64,000 nt of DNA from Dryococelus australis (lineage: Eukaryota; Arthropoda; Insecta; Phasmatodea; Phasmatidae), in assembly GCA_029891345.1 (NCBI GenBank), contig CM056993.1, forward strand, positions 225,875,924-225,939,923, given 5' to 3'. The translations under genes and the position numbers were made by a program. Under the pieces are notes generated by a model. The model had not been told where the DNA came from and searched no databases. It worked only from the letters and a program-made list of their open reading frames with translations. Positions 1 to 13,259 of the stretch are shown in pieces (position 1 is the first letter of the stretch; each line of letters begins with the position of its first letter).

Positions 1-1610
1 ACTCAAAACTTCATACATAGCATACACTAAGCATCAGTTTCAGTTGTGTTCAGCAAGTAATGCTGTGTTCATATTCGATTAAAATATTTAGTAATAGGTT
101 TGTCCCAACATTCAGAATTTTCGCTTGTCATTATTTTCTTTCCTGTTTGCATTTTCACTCTAGCGTATTGCAAGTTATTACATTTACGGTTTGTGATCCA
201 TGAAGAGCGTGGACAATGGCCAGCGGTGCGTGGAACTATGAATTGAAGTGACAGGTACAAGAATAAACTTTATCGACTGGTCTGTAGGTAAACGGGCAAC
301 GCTAAACAGTAAAAAATAAATACATGGAACGCAATAAACGAACGGTCGCAAACAAATCACGCGGCATCGACTTTGATATGGGAGTTGTCAAAACGCCCTT
401 TAATGAGCACTGGCTGTTGCCTGAGTTAATATTGCGGTCACGTAATAACAGCGGCATAACTGCACGAATGGCAAACATAATGCGGTTCATAAACCTGTTA
501 AATAGGTCAGCAATAAAATATCACGATGTGGCATGGTATATAAAATACAGGTATACCCTATAATCAAATTTTTAAAAAGAATTTTAAAAGAACGGGAAAA
601 ACTTAAAACTGGTTTTTGTTGATTCTCACGACCAAACACGCGTTATTAGATAAAATAAATTAGATATTTCCCGGGAGAGAATAATTTTTTAACCTTCTAA
701 ACTGTCAATCAAAAATGGAGAAACAAGTATTGGTTGTTTTCGTATCATAAAGTTTTCAGCCATATAATTATAGGAAAACGTTGTCTTGTTCACAGGAACG
801 TATACATGAATCTGCGCAGTTATTACTACACGTTTATATTTCTGGACTTGTTAAATAGTTAGAACACATATAAACGTCTGTGGTTATCATGACTTATCCT
901 CGTACACCTGCGTTAATTCTTTTCAATATCAGTTATTAGTAACACACGAAGGCAGGCTTGAGGTCGCCGAGATATTCTAAGTTATCTAAATCCTCCTGCT
1001 ATCATGCATACCTCTCTTAACAATTTTCTCAAATAAATATGAAAATAAAACAGTCTCCCGCTTGTTGATACCAAGTAATTATAATCGAAGTTATTAATTA
1101 CGCTGCAGGTAATGTATTTTTATAAACATGACATTCTAATTCGCATCGATGTCTGTAAATTCACGTCACACTTTGCGTGTTAGCAAGAACGGGAAGGAAT
1201 ATATATTTTTAAGATCTTAGCTATAATATAGACATTTACACATTAACAGGTTAGTTTAGTGTTGAGCAACTTGCTCAGAGACTATGTCAGTAATGATGAA
1301 AAAACATTCTACATCTAAGGCAACTGATGCTATGTCATTGAAGTGACATACATGCAGAAACTGGGTTCAAGAATGGCAATCTAGTGCCAGCGAGTGCCAC
1401 AATTAAAAAAATTATCTCTATTGCGACTAGCCCTAAACACACTCGGCAAGTTACTGACTCCCTGTCAGTAAAATAAGAAAAAATTGCAGCAGAATATTAA
1501 TTGGTCTGCAAAAAATTAAGGATGAAGTATATAAATTAATGCAACAGCAGAACATAAAAGGCATAACCGAACGAAAACTCATTAGGAGATCACCAAGTAT
1601 CCGGTATGGT
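1..1610. other. AT-rich DNA, nothing recognised
   Basis: No coding region, known repeat or RNA gene could be recognised on either strand. Open frames here are all under 80 codons and have no family-like motif. The stretch runs up to the outer tip of foldback element A at about 1612. Confidence 0.5.
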
Positions 1611-1714
1611 AGAGCATGTTAGTAGTAGGGTATACTTGCTTACCACGTAAGGGCATCTGGCATCGGAGCCAGAGACAGGAGGCCACCATGTTGTGAGGTC
1701 ACCCGACCGCCATA

Positions 1715-1862
1715 TTTTTTTCCTCAAATTTCCCTTTTCCCCCCAAAATTAATTAAATTTTCCTAAAAATTTCCTTTTCCCTAAATCTTACATTTTCCCT
1801 CAAAATTTCCCTTTCTCCAATTTGCAAAATAAAGACCTCCAAAAATTTCCAATTTTTCCCGT
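1715..1862 (+). repeat. TTTCCC-rich block, outer left arm of A
   Basis: Irregular repeats of a roughly 15-20 base unit alternating AAATTTCC and CTTTTCCC. They follow a GC-richer tip that contains a GCCRCCAT-type motif (1682-1732). The same block, same tip and same spacing occur in reverse at the right end of A. Confidence 0.65.
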
Positions 1863-2127
1863 AGCAGGCAAAGAGATTAGCGGCTCCAAGCCAGGGATTA
1901 GCCAGAAGAGCAGGACTCATTACCTTTGACCGAAAAATCCAAATAATTCTAAAAAATTGCAAATATACCAATTAATTTTTAAAAAGTATTATTAAAATTA
2001 TTAAAGATAATAAATATTTAATATAAAAAAAATTATGTATCAAATTTACTTTCCTAAGCTTTCCCCCTCTCCCGTCTCCAAAATGAATTAGTCAGCAGGC
2101 CTCCACCCCTCTCGCCAAACCCAGTCC

Positions 2128-2580
2128 GCAAGCATAATACATTACTAACTACTATCACCATATTGGATGCACACGACCTTGCCCTTGACTCCATGTTCTT
2201 GAATGACCTTGTAAACAACAACTCGAGAAGAATTATATAAAAGTCAACAAGTATAATACATTACTAAATATCGCCAACATATTACATACAGACTACCCTG
2301 ATCTTGACCACGTAATCATAAAATAAATTGAAATCAAAAACTCGAGAAACAATACATAAAAGTCAGGAAACATATCACATTACAGATTGCTACCACCAAA
2401 TTAGATGCAGACACTACCTCGACCTTGACTCCATGACCTTGATTACAAAAACTCGGAAAAATACATACAATTCAGCAAGAATATCATATTACAGACCACG
2501 AACACCATATTAGATGCAAATTACATTGACCTTGACTGCATGACCTTTAATGACTTTGAAAAGAAAAACTCGAGTAAAAC
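2128..2580 (-). repeat. About 118-bp minisatellite, left arm of A
   Basis: About four tandem copies with starts near 2131, 2250, 2369 and 2487. Each has a TAATACATTAC-like start, a CCATATTRGATGC core, a GACCTTGACTCCATGACCTT core and an AACTCGAG end. The reverse-strand counterpart lies at 6840-6918 and 18144-18365. Each unit carries matches to the TCAAGGTCA monomer nuclear-receptor site, exact at 2434-2442 and 2527-2535 on the minus strand. Confidence 0.75.
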
Positions 2581-3269
2581 CTATGCGAAGATGTAGAACC
2601 TAGCCGAGATGATGTATCTTTCACGACAGTCGTCAAACTAAGCTTCCCAGATTACCTCCCTACTGCTTATAATGTACGTATATGCAAACCCTATGATGTA
2701 GTATTGACATTGAACTTATTAATACATTGTGCGGACACCGAATAGCCAATCACCGAGTTGCTACGTGATTTCAGCTGACCAATCGCATAAAGGCATTGAC
2801 ACATTACTGACAGGCAGGTAGGCAGGCTTTAGATGCTAGTTCCTTGATCACATTACCTTACAGTTAAATCTTCAACAGTTTCTTCCAGGCTAGTTCTTCG
2901 CTCGCCTATAAATTATGGTCACACTTAAAGCAGACAACTGACTCCTGTTTTCAGATCGACCCCTCACAAGACTGACCCATTGACCCATGAACCATGGCCC
3001 ATTCAATCATTGACCCATTAGGACCCACGATTGTGCTGCTGATTGCTATTGCACTGCTAAGTGCGGTGCTGATTGTGACTGTGGTGCTTAAGTGCGTGCT
3101 AAATGAGGTGCGGATGCAAGTTAAAAAAAAATATATCCCTCTGTTTAAAAATAAAATTATATACTAAAACCTCGAAAAGCTGAAAGGCGAACATTATATT
3201 TATCAATCTCGCTTTAAAAAAGTATATATCGGTGTCGGTATATTTCATCACTTCCTGAGTAAACTGTAT
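2580..3269. repeat. Conserved arm body of A, left copy
   Basis: Mirrors 6165-6835. It contains a stretch with CCAATC/GATTGG motifs (about 2745-2795, matched at 6590-6640) and a TATAAAT at about 2906, which could be core-promoter-like. A short tandem tract at 3035-3115 of GCACTGCTAAGTGCGGTGCT type is longer in the right arm (6340-6500). No protein is recognised in this part. Confidence 0.5.
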
Positions 3270-3530
3270 TTACACATTGCAATAAAACTGTCTAGAACAA
3301 CAGCAGGCTCCCACCACGATGCACAACTTGGACTTTGCACTGAACAATGCTTCCCATTTGGTAGTCACGTATAAAAGACTGTTGGTACAGACCACCCTGT
3401 CATGCCGGCGAACATTTAGAAAATAGGTGAAAAGTCGATCGCAGAATCGACACTGACGTTGGCCATTTAGCGATGATACAGGTCGTGGCTCCATGGTCGT
3501 TGAGGTCAATCCTTTGTATTTGCAGTTCAT
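3270..3530 (-). pseudogene. C2HC zinc-finger coding relic, left arm of A
   Basis: An 86-codon open stretch. It contains a finger-like pattern C-x2-C-x12-H-x4-C (CRFCDRLF...RRHDRVVC, about residues 27-48), followed by an AKSK segment. The right arm encodes a related, degraded version at 5880-6162. Finger-like relics also occur in element B (27949-28455), and possibly in C (about 23100-23240). I read this as a fossil of a gene captured or once carried by the foldback family. It has no complete gene context, and its function is unknown. Confidence 0.4.
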
Positions 3531-3559
3531 GTTCGCGGTATAGGAGCACTCTGAAAATA

Positions 3560-4095
3560 CCCAAATACTTGTTCGCCCAAGAATAAAACAGGCATGTGCT
3601 TACATAACGATGCGTTATTTAAATATGATTGTAGGCATATGAATATAAATATAAACGTTTCAGTTATTTGTATTTTTCCATATTTAAACATGGTTCATTA
3701 ATATGTATAAAATAAACAGCAAATAATTTTATATGTCGTATTTACATGTCTAAACATAATTGTGTAGAAAAAAATTGAAATTAATTTTATAATAATTTTA
3801 TATATAAAATTATGTATAAAATTAAAGTGAAAACAATTTTTTTTTGAAACTTATATACCTATACCTTTATATAATTATGTACAAAACCAAATTTTAAAAA
3901 AATTGTTTTTTACTTATTTTTATAGGCCTACCTATAAATAAACTTATTATGGATATGGTAAATTGAAAGATTTTATATTCCCATATTTATATACTTATAC
4001 ATATTTATATACCTATACATAATTTTGTATTAAATAATTTGAAATTAAAAATTATTTTCCATATTTATATGTACATACATATCTAGAAGTAGTAC
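3560..4095. repeat. AT-rich stretch inside left arm of A
   Basis: More than 80% A/T, with repeated ATTTATATACCTATAC-type words. The right arm has only a short counterpart (about 5765-5820), so this part either expanded on the left or was lost on the right. No gene is seen. Confidence 0.5.
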
Positions 4096-4104
4096 GAAAA
4101 TGTA

Positions 4105-4290
4105 TGTTTGGGCACAAAGGCGTGGGGCGTCAGAGCCAGAGCCACACGGCCGCCATCTTATTACATCACCCGATCAACATTTTTCCCTTTTTTCCCTCAA
4201 AATATTCCTTTTTTCTCGAAAAATTTCCCCTTCTCCCTAAACATTTCCCTTTTTTTTTTCCTTAAGAATTTCCCTTTTTACTTCAAAAAA
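4105..4290 (+). repeat. Inner tip and TTTCCC block, left arm of A
   Basis: Begins with TTTGGGCACAAAGGCGTGG, continues with a GAGCCAGAGCCACACGG segment and GCCGCCATCTT (YY1/Pho-like), and ends in a TTTCCC-rich block. It is mirrored at 5572-5760 and resembles, in direct orientation, the outer tip at 1650-1862. Confidence 0.65.
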
Positions 4291-5571
4291 GTTAGAAACA
4301 CACAAACTTGTAAACAGACACAAATATTTGCTTGTTATTCAACAACGTGGGGATTATCGACCATGAAAGAGGTGGTTCTGATCATAAGAACAGTTAAGTA
4401 TCGGGGTTATATCAGATGATGTGATGAAGTGCTTTCTTCTGAAAATGTATTTACACAATAATAATAAATCATTATTATAAAATAGTTTTTATTAATTTTC
4501 GTGTGTCGTATCCTGCTATTGGCCTTATTTTTTTAATAACAACATTATATATTTTTGGTTTTTTAATAAATTAAGCTTGTAGTGAGTCATGCGTCATGCA
4601 TTATCATCGCAATTATTCGAAAAAAAATTTTTTTGAAACATAGGAAGGAAAATTGCAATAGTCGTCACCTAGTAAGAGGGCGGTAGCCTACCAAAATGGT
4701 AACCTCCTGTAATGAATAAACAAATTAACGAAATAACAGATTTGGTAGCCTCCAGTAACATATAAACAAAGATGACTGCCTCCAGTAGCATGTAAACAAA
4801 TGACGAACGAAAAACAAATATGGCCGCCTCCAGTAACTTATAAACAAAGCTGCCTGCCTCCAGTAGCATGTAAACAAATGACGAACCGAAGAAATCAAGA
4901 TGGCGGAATGAGTATATGTGACGGGAGTGGAGGCGACGGAGTCTGTCGTCTGTTGGATTCGAACAGAGGTGAGTAATTGGTGGTGTGGTGGGGAGATCTC
5001 AGGAAATTTAAGTCTTTTAATTAAATTTTTTATAAATTTCAAAGGGAATTTTTTTAAGGGAAAAGGGAAATTTCGAGGAAAATAGGGGGATAATGGCCAC
5101 AGGGGTTACAAACTTTTAATAAAAAAATTTTTTAATTTCATTATTTAAAAATACATTTTTAAACGGTTTTTAAATTTTTTAGAAGAGTTTTCATTAATTT
5201 TAAAAATAATTTTTTTACTAAAATTTTCATCAACTTTTAAATTTTGAAACTATTTTTTAACAAAATTTATTGTTACGGATTTTTTAAATAATTTCTGCTT
5301 TTCGAAGTTCAAAGGTCAAGGTCACAGGTAAAATGTCACGGTCGGGGTCAAAGGTCAAAGGTCATCTGCATACAATATTAATGCATGATGGCTGATGCTT
5401 AGGCCTGAGCTCTATCCTCTCTACCTGGTATCTATTTGGCATAGGGTATGCCTATAAAATCAACATGGCCACCACTGGTCTGTAGGTCCGAAGGAAGCCC
5501 CCCAAATGAATTAAATTGACAAATGTTGGATTTCAGAGGCTTGTTTCTGCACAAGGGGGGTTTCTACCATT
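4291..5571. other. Centre of element A, no gene
   Basis: Unpaired spacer between the arms. It holds a minisatellite (4668-4880), A/T-rich filler, and a GGTCA-rich patch at 5306-5368. That patch has an exact TCAAGGTCA (5316-5324) and a perfect AGGTCA-A-AGGTCA direct repeat (5352-5364). No coding potential beyond short chance frames. Confidence 0.5.
4668..4880 (+). repeat. Minisatellite with GCCTCCAGTARCATRTAAAC units
   Basis: About six imperfect copies of a 30-45 base unit. Each combines a GCCTCCAGTAACATATAAAC-like core with a variable AAGATG or AATGACGAAC spacer. Open frames across it on the minus strand (66 and 105 codons) are products of the repeat and not genes. Confidence 0.7.
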
Positions 5572-5760
5572 TTTGGAGGCTTCTAACTTTTTTGAGGGAA
5601 AAAGGGAAATTTTTAGGAAAAAAGGAAAATTTTAGGGAAAAACGGAAAATTTTGAGGGAAAGAAGGGGGAAAAAATGGCAGTCGTGTGATGTAACAAGAT
5701 GGTGGCCGGGCGGCTCTGGCTCCGACGCTCCACGCCCTTGTGCCCAAACATACATTTTCC
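5572..5760 (-). repeat. Inner tip and TTTCCC block, right arm of A
   Basis: Reverse complement of 4105-4290, reading GGGAAA-rich on the plus strand and then a tip with AAGATGGTGGCC and GTGCCCAAACATACA. It gives the inner pairing point of the foldback. Confidence 0.65.
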
Positions 5761-5879
5761 TACTACTTCTAGAGAAATTTAAATTAATTTTATATATTCC
5801 AATCTCATATATATGTAAAAATGCCTGCATGTTTTCTTCTTGGGCGAACGATTATTTGGGTATTCTCAGAGTACTCGCA

Positions 5880-6162
5880 TACTGCGAAGATGAATTGCGA
5901 ATACGAAGGCATGCCTTTTGACTTCGACGACTATGGAGCTACGACCTGCGTCATCTCTAAATGGCTGACTGCAATGTTGATTCTGCAATCGAGTTTTCAC
6001 CTATGTTCAAATTGTTCGTCAGCATTACAGCGTGGTCTGTACAAAGAGTCCTTTTATCACGCGACGACCGAATGTCGTGAATTGTTCAGTACAAAGTCCA
6101 AGTTGTGCATCGATCAATGGCGAAGCGTGGTGGAAGCATACTGTAGTTCTAGGCACTTTTAA
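5880..6162 (+). pseudogene. C2HC zinc-finger coding relic, right arm of A
   Basis: Mirror partner of the relic at 3270-3530, clearly alignable along its length at roughly 80% by eye. The finger region lies at about 5970-6045. Like its partner it is a decayed fragment, with no sign of expression or of a complete gene. Confidence 0.4.
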
Positions 6163-6339
6163 TGCAAAGTGTAAATACAGTTTACCCAGGAAGTGATAAA
6201 ATGTACTAATAGGGTTGGATATATACTTATTTTAAGCGAGATTATTAAATAAAATGTTCGCTTTTCAGCTTTTGGAGGTTTTAAAATATAATTTAATTTT
6301 AAATAAAGGGAATTATTTTAATTTGCGCCTTACACACAT

Positions 6340-6500
6340 GCGCGCCACATTTAGCACTGCACTAAGCACTGCAATAGCAATCAGTACCGCACTTATCACC
6401 GTACTTAGCACCATAGTCGCAATCAGTACCACACGTAGCACCGCAATCGCAATCAGCACCGCACTTAGCACCACAAATGCAATCAGCCCCGCAATCATAG
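6340..6500 (+). repeat. Minisatellite GCACCGCACTTAGCACC type, right arm of A
   Basis: Tandem GCAATCAGYACCGCACTTA-like units. This is an expanded counterpart of 3035-3115. It explains the alternating isoleucine/alanine/serine/threonine open frames on both strands here, which are not genes. Confidence 0.65.
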
Positions 6501-6918
6501 GTCCTTATGGGCCAATGGTCCAGTCTTGTGAGTGTTCGGTCTGACAACAGGAGTCAGCCTGCCTTCCTGCCTGTCAGTGATCTCTCAATACCTTTATGCG
6601 ATTGGTCAGCTGCAATTACATAGCAATTCGGTGAGGGGCTGGTTTGTGTCCGCACTATGTATATATAGCATAATACCATTGGTTCAAAGTAAATATGACG
6701 TCATAGGTTTTGCATATGCATATATATTATACGCAGTAACGAAGTAGATTTGGAGGCTAAGTTTGAAAATGGCTGTCGTGAAAGATACGTCATCTCAGCT
6801 AGATTCTGCATCTTCGCATATATTTTTTATAGAGCTTTTGTTTCCAAAGTCATTGAAGGTCATGGGGTCAAGGTCAAGATAGTATGCATCGAATATGGTG
6901 GCAACAGTCTGTAATGAT

Positions 6919-7522
6919 TGATGTGACCCCCGCTTTCATCAAATGGTCACACACCCACTAAGGAGTAATAGTCAAAGATAGCAAGGCAGTTTATGCAAAA
7001 CACTACATTTATTCTCTCCAAAATCTAATACAATCAATTACGCTTAAAAGGCACCTCACTTACTGCTATAGTACAATTACTGATACTGTTATCTCTACGT
7101 TCCAAGTTCAGAGTACAAGACAATTAGAGTTTAATCTAGCTTTTAAGGAGCTCTCAGAGTCAGCCATCACTATCCGTGTTTCAAACACCTAGGATGCCCT
7201 GATGGGATTTATATTTACCCTGTAAATCGTCGACGGCTGTGCCGACGCGCTCTCAGTGACTGCGTTCTCCAGGCGTCGATCTCGGACCGCAATGATGGCG
7301 GTCCTCTCATGAGCAGTCTCTTCGGCAGGGCCTCCGGCGCAGTCGGGAACAAGATGGTTGCGAGATACCTCCGCTCGCCCATTATATATGCTGGTGCCCG
7401 GCCTTGTTTGGATAAGCATTCCTCTCAGCTGTTTTAATTACTCAAAGCTCTAGTTGCCGAGGCTGGCTTCCTCCAGGCATCCGAGCTCGACCTGGCAACC
7501 CTTGACTGTGACGATCACAGCA
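6919..7522 (-). repeat. 3' LTR of the gypsy fossil
   Basis: Direct copy of 17535-18143. Read on the minus strand it has a TATATAAT box (complement of about 7382-7389) and an AATAAA (complement of about 7006-7011), consistent with U3-R-U5 order. It contains GATGGCGG and AAGATGG motifs (about 7294 and 7351) like those in the tips of element A. A weakly purine-rich tract lies just inside it (7523-7540). Confidence 0.9.
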
Positions 7523-8600
7523 TGGCCCTTCATCCTCGAAAACTCGTGCGTCCTCGCGCACTGATTGTATGTTGTATCTCCAGGGTGTTGCCAGTTGCGT
7601 GAAATTTGGGAGAGTGTTACAGATAGGCTTTAAAATAGATTTCTGTGCTTGGTTGTGCACACGTAAGAGTGAATATTTTATTATATGAATGAGCATCACT
7701 ACTGTGAGCTGTAATCATGTATAATACTAGAGTACATACATTTGTTAAGGTCACCTATTTTTAGTTATGACACTACAATGGTGTGGAACTGTCATTTAAA
7801 GACTAAAGTTATTTTACATACATATGTTATAGTTAGAAATTTTGAAAATTCTATAGCAATTAACTTGTATCGAAAGTTTTTTGTTAGGTGGATATAAAAC
7901 ATTATTTACAGGATAAACTTTCTTGTGGTTTGTCCAATTTATGTACAAATTGCAATTAATATATACAAGTTTTCACTGTGATATATATATATATATAATG
8001 TAAAAAAAACTTTGTGCGGGCAATATACTAATTACTACTAACAGAACTATTGTTTCTTGTTGACTGTGGAAGAGGAAGGAGCATGTTTAAGCACCGATTA
8101 TTAAGCTTCCATTAAATGTTGTAAATAAGTAAATAAATCCCAGCGCCGATCACAGGGGTACAGGGTTTTGGGTCAGACGGTCCACCACTTTTTGGTCAAC
8201 ATTCCACAATAGTCCCTCTGTGGTGTACTAACTGTAGTACTAATTACGAAAAAATATGACATTGCCATGCTGGGTTGAGAGTGTATTGGTATGTTGATAA
8301 ACAATACAGAGTACTAGTTTTCACAAGTGTAATTCTATCAAAAGTTATGAAAAAGAATTGATGTATGAGTCTTGAAATTCTTATTGTACATACTAATTAT
8401 GGTCGATATATTAAAATAATTACAATGTCTAAATGCTTACGGAAGTTAATTGGGGCCCCATCTGTTAATGAAATAAAACAATGGCGTTCTCGCCGCACGG
8501 AAGAATTCTACCTAACAGAGCTCTCTAGAGCTTACACTTTGATATATCTGACTGCATTACCGTATGCTACTCCACTCTGCTGACTTGAATCCTAATAACC
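7523..8600. other. Between env and 3' LTR of the fossil
   Basis: About 1.1 kb with no recognised domain, AT-rich with a short TA tract near 7983-7998. It may be 3' non-coding DNA of the LTR element or may include other inserts; I cannot tell. Confidence 0.4.
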
Positions 8601-10335
8601 TTTATCTATGCAGTCTTAACTGCTTTTTTCAATAACACCGCTTTTTTGACTCCTTTATAATACATTATAGCGAGGTCGATAGTGAGACCTATGATCGTCG
8701 CCATAGTTATGTAGTTTAAATGCTCTTGTGATAGTACGTAAAAATACTCGTTATTGAAATTGTAGAGAAGCGTAACTGCCTTGAGCATAATTTACTGTGG
8801 GTAGCTCCACGTTTAATATTTTCCAATCATTATTTATACTACCGTTTAACGAACAAAACGATATTCCTTAATCTGTTTTTAAATGTCTGACCTCAAAGTT
8901 ATTCTGTGTCAGCCAGTGTATGGGTATAACTTTGTGCGTGATTGGTTACACTGGGCTCCTTGGATCGCAAAATGTGTTGCTTGCAAGAGTGTAAATTGTC
9001 CTGACGTAAGTTTAGTCACATGGAACGTGAACTTCGAAACTGCAAACTGCTGTGTTGGGAATTTCTTTACTCAGAGACGTGTTTACGCAGCATAGCACCA
9101 ACATGTTGGGTCCATTAGTGATGACATATTTGTGTGGTTGTATAGTGTTCACGAATAAAGGATTACCTGTTACGCATGTGAATTTACAATGCCGGTACAG
9201 CTGTTCAATATTATTCAATTTAATAGCTGTTTTTAGGTAGTTTACCTGCAGACTATCGGCTGTTTGGCAGTATAGTAAACACAGTTTACCTGTTCCTGTG
9301 TGTTGGTTGCCCGACGTGTTTCTTGGGTGTTTGTCAGTGGCAATTACTTCGCTAGGAGTTTCAATGTGGCAGGTTTCATTAAAAAGTAAGAATAGTATCT
9401 TTGTTGTGCGAAATAACTGCCAGTTATTATTAGTGTTCTGTACAGGGACTTGGATCTCCAACAGCATTTGTGTCGTAGATATCATACATTCAGTAATGGG
9501 CATAATGTAATATTTTATAATCCCGTTGGTTGGAATCCTAAGTCTCAATTTAAAGTATTTAAGCGTAGCTTGCAGTTTTCTAAATCTAACTTTAGTGTTT
9601 TATGAGAAACTGCTTGCAATGGCATGTGATGACGTTGACAGTGCTGCATGAAAGTAGCAATTCTAACTTCATTAATAATATTATTCATCAGTTGCAGTAT
9701 GATACACGTTAACACCTGACATTGAATTTTCGCAATTTCCATTTCATGACGTTTGATAGTTACTTTATCTGACATATAATTGATTGCATGTGCGAGAGAA
9801 TTTACCTTAACTTCTACTTGTGTTTTAATTTCAGCTATTCCATATATTGACACGTTTAAATTCTTATTTGACAACATAATATTATTTTGCAATTCATTCA
9901 CCTGAATTGATAACATCTCGTCATTGGACAGCAAGGATTTTGGGTGATGGGATGTAAGGATGTAGCAGCACCAGCTAGCGACATCCCCAATGAATGTAAT
10001 TCCATGCTATATTCGGAAACTGACATCTCATTTAAAAATTCGTCGACTAAGCTAATTGTTGTGTCGTTGAAAAATTGGTGAAGTGCTTCTGCGTTGCCGC
10101 AGACCGTACTGTTCCGCATGGCGCAGGCGCTATGAAGCCACATCTGAAGATTGGTTGGTAAGCTGGGCTGCTGGAGCGGGGTGCTATAGACCAGCGACAA
10201 CGTTTCTTCATAGTGGAGCTGTAGAAACAGCTCTTGGAAGTACACTCCAGCGTGTGTCCGGTACAGTTGTTCACTTGCGGCCACTTGGGATAAGAGCAGC
10301 ACAAGTAAAATTGTGCTGGTGGCTGTATATCCCAT
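8600..10335 (-). pseudogene. env region of the gypsy fossil
   Basis: Membrane-glycoprotein fossil. It opens with a hydrophobic signal peptide (ILLVLLLSQVAA core). Next come a heptad-rich part, a cysteine-rich ectodomain-like part with N-x-S/T sites, and a hydrophobic anchor followed by basic residues near 8615-8700. Position after integrase and layout fit the F-type (baculovirus-like) fusion glycoprotein of insect errantiviruses, an inference from build and not from a search. It is broken in several places. Confidence 0.6.
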
Positions 10336-10672
10336 GATGGATTTGCATTACCTGTAACATAAGCGGTTAGCATTAACATCAGATATTAGCGATTTTTCTG
10401 TCTGTTGTGCTAACTGTGTCGATTTTCGTGTGACCACATTTATGTATTTCGATAGCGATGGTGGATTGTCCTAAGATATCATGGATCCTGTAAGGACCAC
10501 AGTATTTGAATGTAAGGGGTTTTTGCCTAGCGTGGGTTTTGACCCATTCATATTGTCCTATTTTGAGTTAATTCGTTTTGAATTTGGCGTCAACAATTTC
10601 TTTTTGCTTTCGTTGTGATGAAATTAAATTTATTTTGGCCTATTCGCGCTCGTGATTGAAGTGTTCGCACCA

Positions 10673-11745
10673 TTAACTGCCACGTTCTAAATATACATGA
10701 GTGATAACATTTGAAGGTTGGACTGCTTCAACACCAGGCAAAAGGTAAACTGGGCTATACTTTGTGATTTGGCTGTAAATCGAATTGTAATTGAAAATAA
10801 TATAGGGTACGTACTCGGTCCAGTGGGAGGGATCTTCATTGGCACACAATGTGAGTAGTTGTGAAAAAACCTTATTAATTTGCTCTGCCAGTCTGTTGCA
10901 TGCGGGATTATATGCCGATGTTTGTAATTTCATACTTTGTGATTTTTTCAATAACTCCACGATTAGATCATTGTTAAATTATGTGCCTCTGTCTGTCAAA
11001 ATTGTTTTTGGACACCCAAATTGGAGTATAACTACCTTTACAAAATTGGCACAAGTGAAAGCATCAATTGACTTTAATGGTTTAGCGACTGCATAATGGC
11101 TGAAAAATTCCGTCATTACAAGTATATATTTATTTCCCTTCGCACATGTTTGTAAAGAGCCTTTGGCATCAAAACCCCACGCAGGGTGAAGGGGGGGGGG
11201 GAAGAGGATTGGTGCCATCTGTCCGATACTTTTCTGATTCAAGGGTGTTATTTTTGACACACTGGAGTTTTTATGTGCAATTTAACATCCTTATTAATGG
11301 AATCGTAATAATAGGTGTTTTTAATATTTTGCAAAATTTTGAATTGACCAAAGTGACCTCCGCCGAGAAGGGCGTCATGGTGTGCAGTTATATCAGGAAA
11401 CTAATACTGGGGAACGAGGGTCAATTTATTCTCACCTTCTGGGGTACGTAACTTCATACATATTTCGACGTTCCCAGCAATGGCCTAACATATCACTAAA
11501 TGACGGTATTTGGGGGTTGCTTTTTCCGGATCAGTTAGAGCAATTTTTATCTGTTGTATGTGTGGATCCTTAAAGTATTCGTCGAGAAATGGGGACATGT
11601 TGTTTTGACCAAGGGGTGCTATGAGTAAATGCGAACCAACTTCAATTTTAATGTATTCTTGTTCATGTAAGTAGCCAGGGAAGTAGCGTGGTATATTGTT
11701 GTGAGATTTGATGACTATTAGCAATTTAGGTCGAGATCTACACAT
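10673..11745 (-). pseudogene. Integrase region of the gypsy fossil
   Basis: The catalytic-core pattern of Ty3/gypsy integrases is visible: a KYILVMTEFFSHYAVAKPL segment, then a CPKTILTDRG segment, then a QTSAYNPACNRLAEQINK segment that normally follows the third acidic residue. An HHCC-type front part may lie toward 11600-11745. Broken, non-functional. Confidence 0.8.
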
Positions 11746-11779
11746 GTTATTTTGTAGTCATGTGCCTCCATAGAAATAT

Positions 11780-12880
11780 CTACATTGTAATGCTGCTGCA
11801 AAATATCACCATACCGATCTCAGTATTTTATTCCACCTAACCAGCTATCCACCACGTGGTAATACTCAGCTACCAGGGTTATGAAGACTTGCCAGTATGT
11901 TGTCCCCTTCGATGGCGAGCGAGGAGCTGACGTGCAGTGTGACTGTACTGCTGGACTTCGGATTCAGCACTGCATGACGCCGCCAGCTGACTTCCCCCCT
12001 CCCCGCAACTCCTTGCTGGCTACCACCCTTCATTGCAGTTGGCCGTCGATAGGATCTACAGTGTGGCGGCATACGTAATCAAGAGATTTAAATGAACTGA
12101 TTTTTGTACTTGTGGCAAACCCTCCATACTGTTATTCCATGTTCCTCCACACTCTACAGCACTAAGGTTGGACTATATATGATTGGTGTTGATACCCAGA
12201 CAAGACACACCACACCAGACATGCGACAGGAGGAAACACATACCACACTCACATTTAAAGTGTGAAAGGGGAAAAACAGGCAGAAGGCATTTTCCTGTCA
12301 TGTTTTTAATTGAGACATTTTAATTGGCATATTTTAAATTTTAAATACAAGCAAAACACAAGTCTGGGCATTTATATGAAATTTGAGTAATATTTCAATT
12401 TTTGGCAATGATTTTGTACTAAATTTTTATCAATGTTTATATGTAGTCCTTTTTGGGAATAGTGGTAAATTGTAACAGATCTATACTCATGTGCCCCTAT
12501 TGGCACACTTTGTGTTCTTGGAGATTGTTATCAGGCATAATTGTATTTAACCAGTCTTTATAAATTTCGTATAACATATTTTTGGGGCATTGTATAAAAA
12601 AAAAAGAATTTAGCCCAATAACAGAAATAAAACTATATTTGTGGTTTGTTCATTTCTCACCATTTTGGAGGTAAAACTGCTACAGTATTAACGGGATACG
12701 AAAAACCTTTGTTTTTAAACTCTGCTAAACATCTGTTTAACTCTGATGAGCATCTAGAGCTTGATATGACAGTTGGTGAGAGTTGTGGTCACTACCACGG
12801 AGTTTGAGTTTCCTCCAGGTGCTCTTACTTCCATGACAACATTTACTTGGTATAGTGTAGTAATTATTTTGGCGATAGCC
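11780..12880. other. Spacer between RNase H and integrase in the fossil
   Basis: About 1.1 kb without a recognised pol domain. A GC-richer patch at 11860-12075 differs in composition from its surroundings and could be a later insertion. No TIRs or target duplication were seen. Confidence 0.3.
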
Positions 12881-13259
12881 TGTAAGTGTAAGTACTATTC
12901 ACTGATAATCATTTTGGCCACGCATACCTTATCGGTTGTGTGAAGTTCATTCTTTACAAGGGGTTTTATATCCGCCCCATTGTTTGTGACATATTTGGCA
13001 ATAGTAGATTTAATTCGTGATTTTTGTTCTAATCTTGAAATAGCTATTTGACAAGGGCCTTGTAAAAGGATGTGCAACTGATGAGTTCTTTTTTATTAGT
13101 GTAACTGTTTGTTATTTACAGATTGTCAAATAGTGTCAGCTTTTCTGGCAGTAGTTACTCTCCTCATGGCATCAGCCAGTACATTTAATTTTCCTTTAAC
13201 TATATCTGCTTCAAAATCATATTCGGTAGCTCAATTGACATTTTTTGTATTCTAATATT

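Noticed and set aside
5523-5921. 132-codon plus-strand frame as a gene
   Set aside because: Runs through the GGGAAA block and arm tip of element A; lysine-rich part is the repeat.
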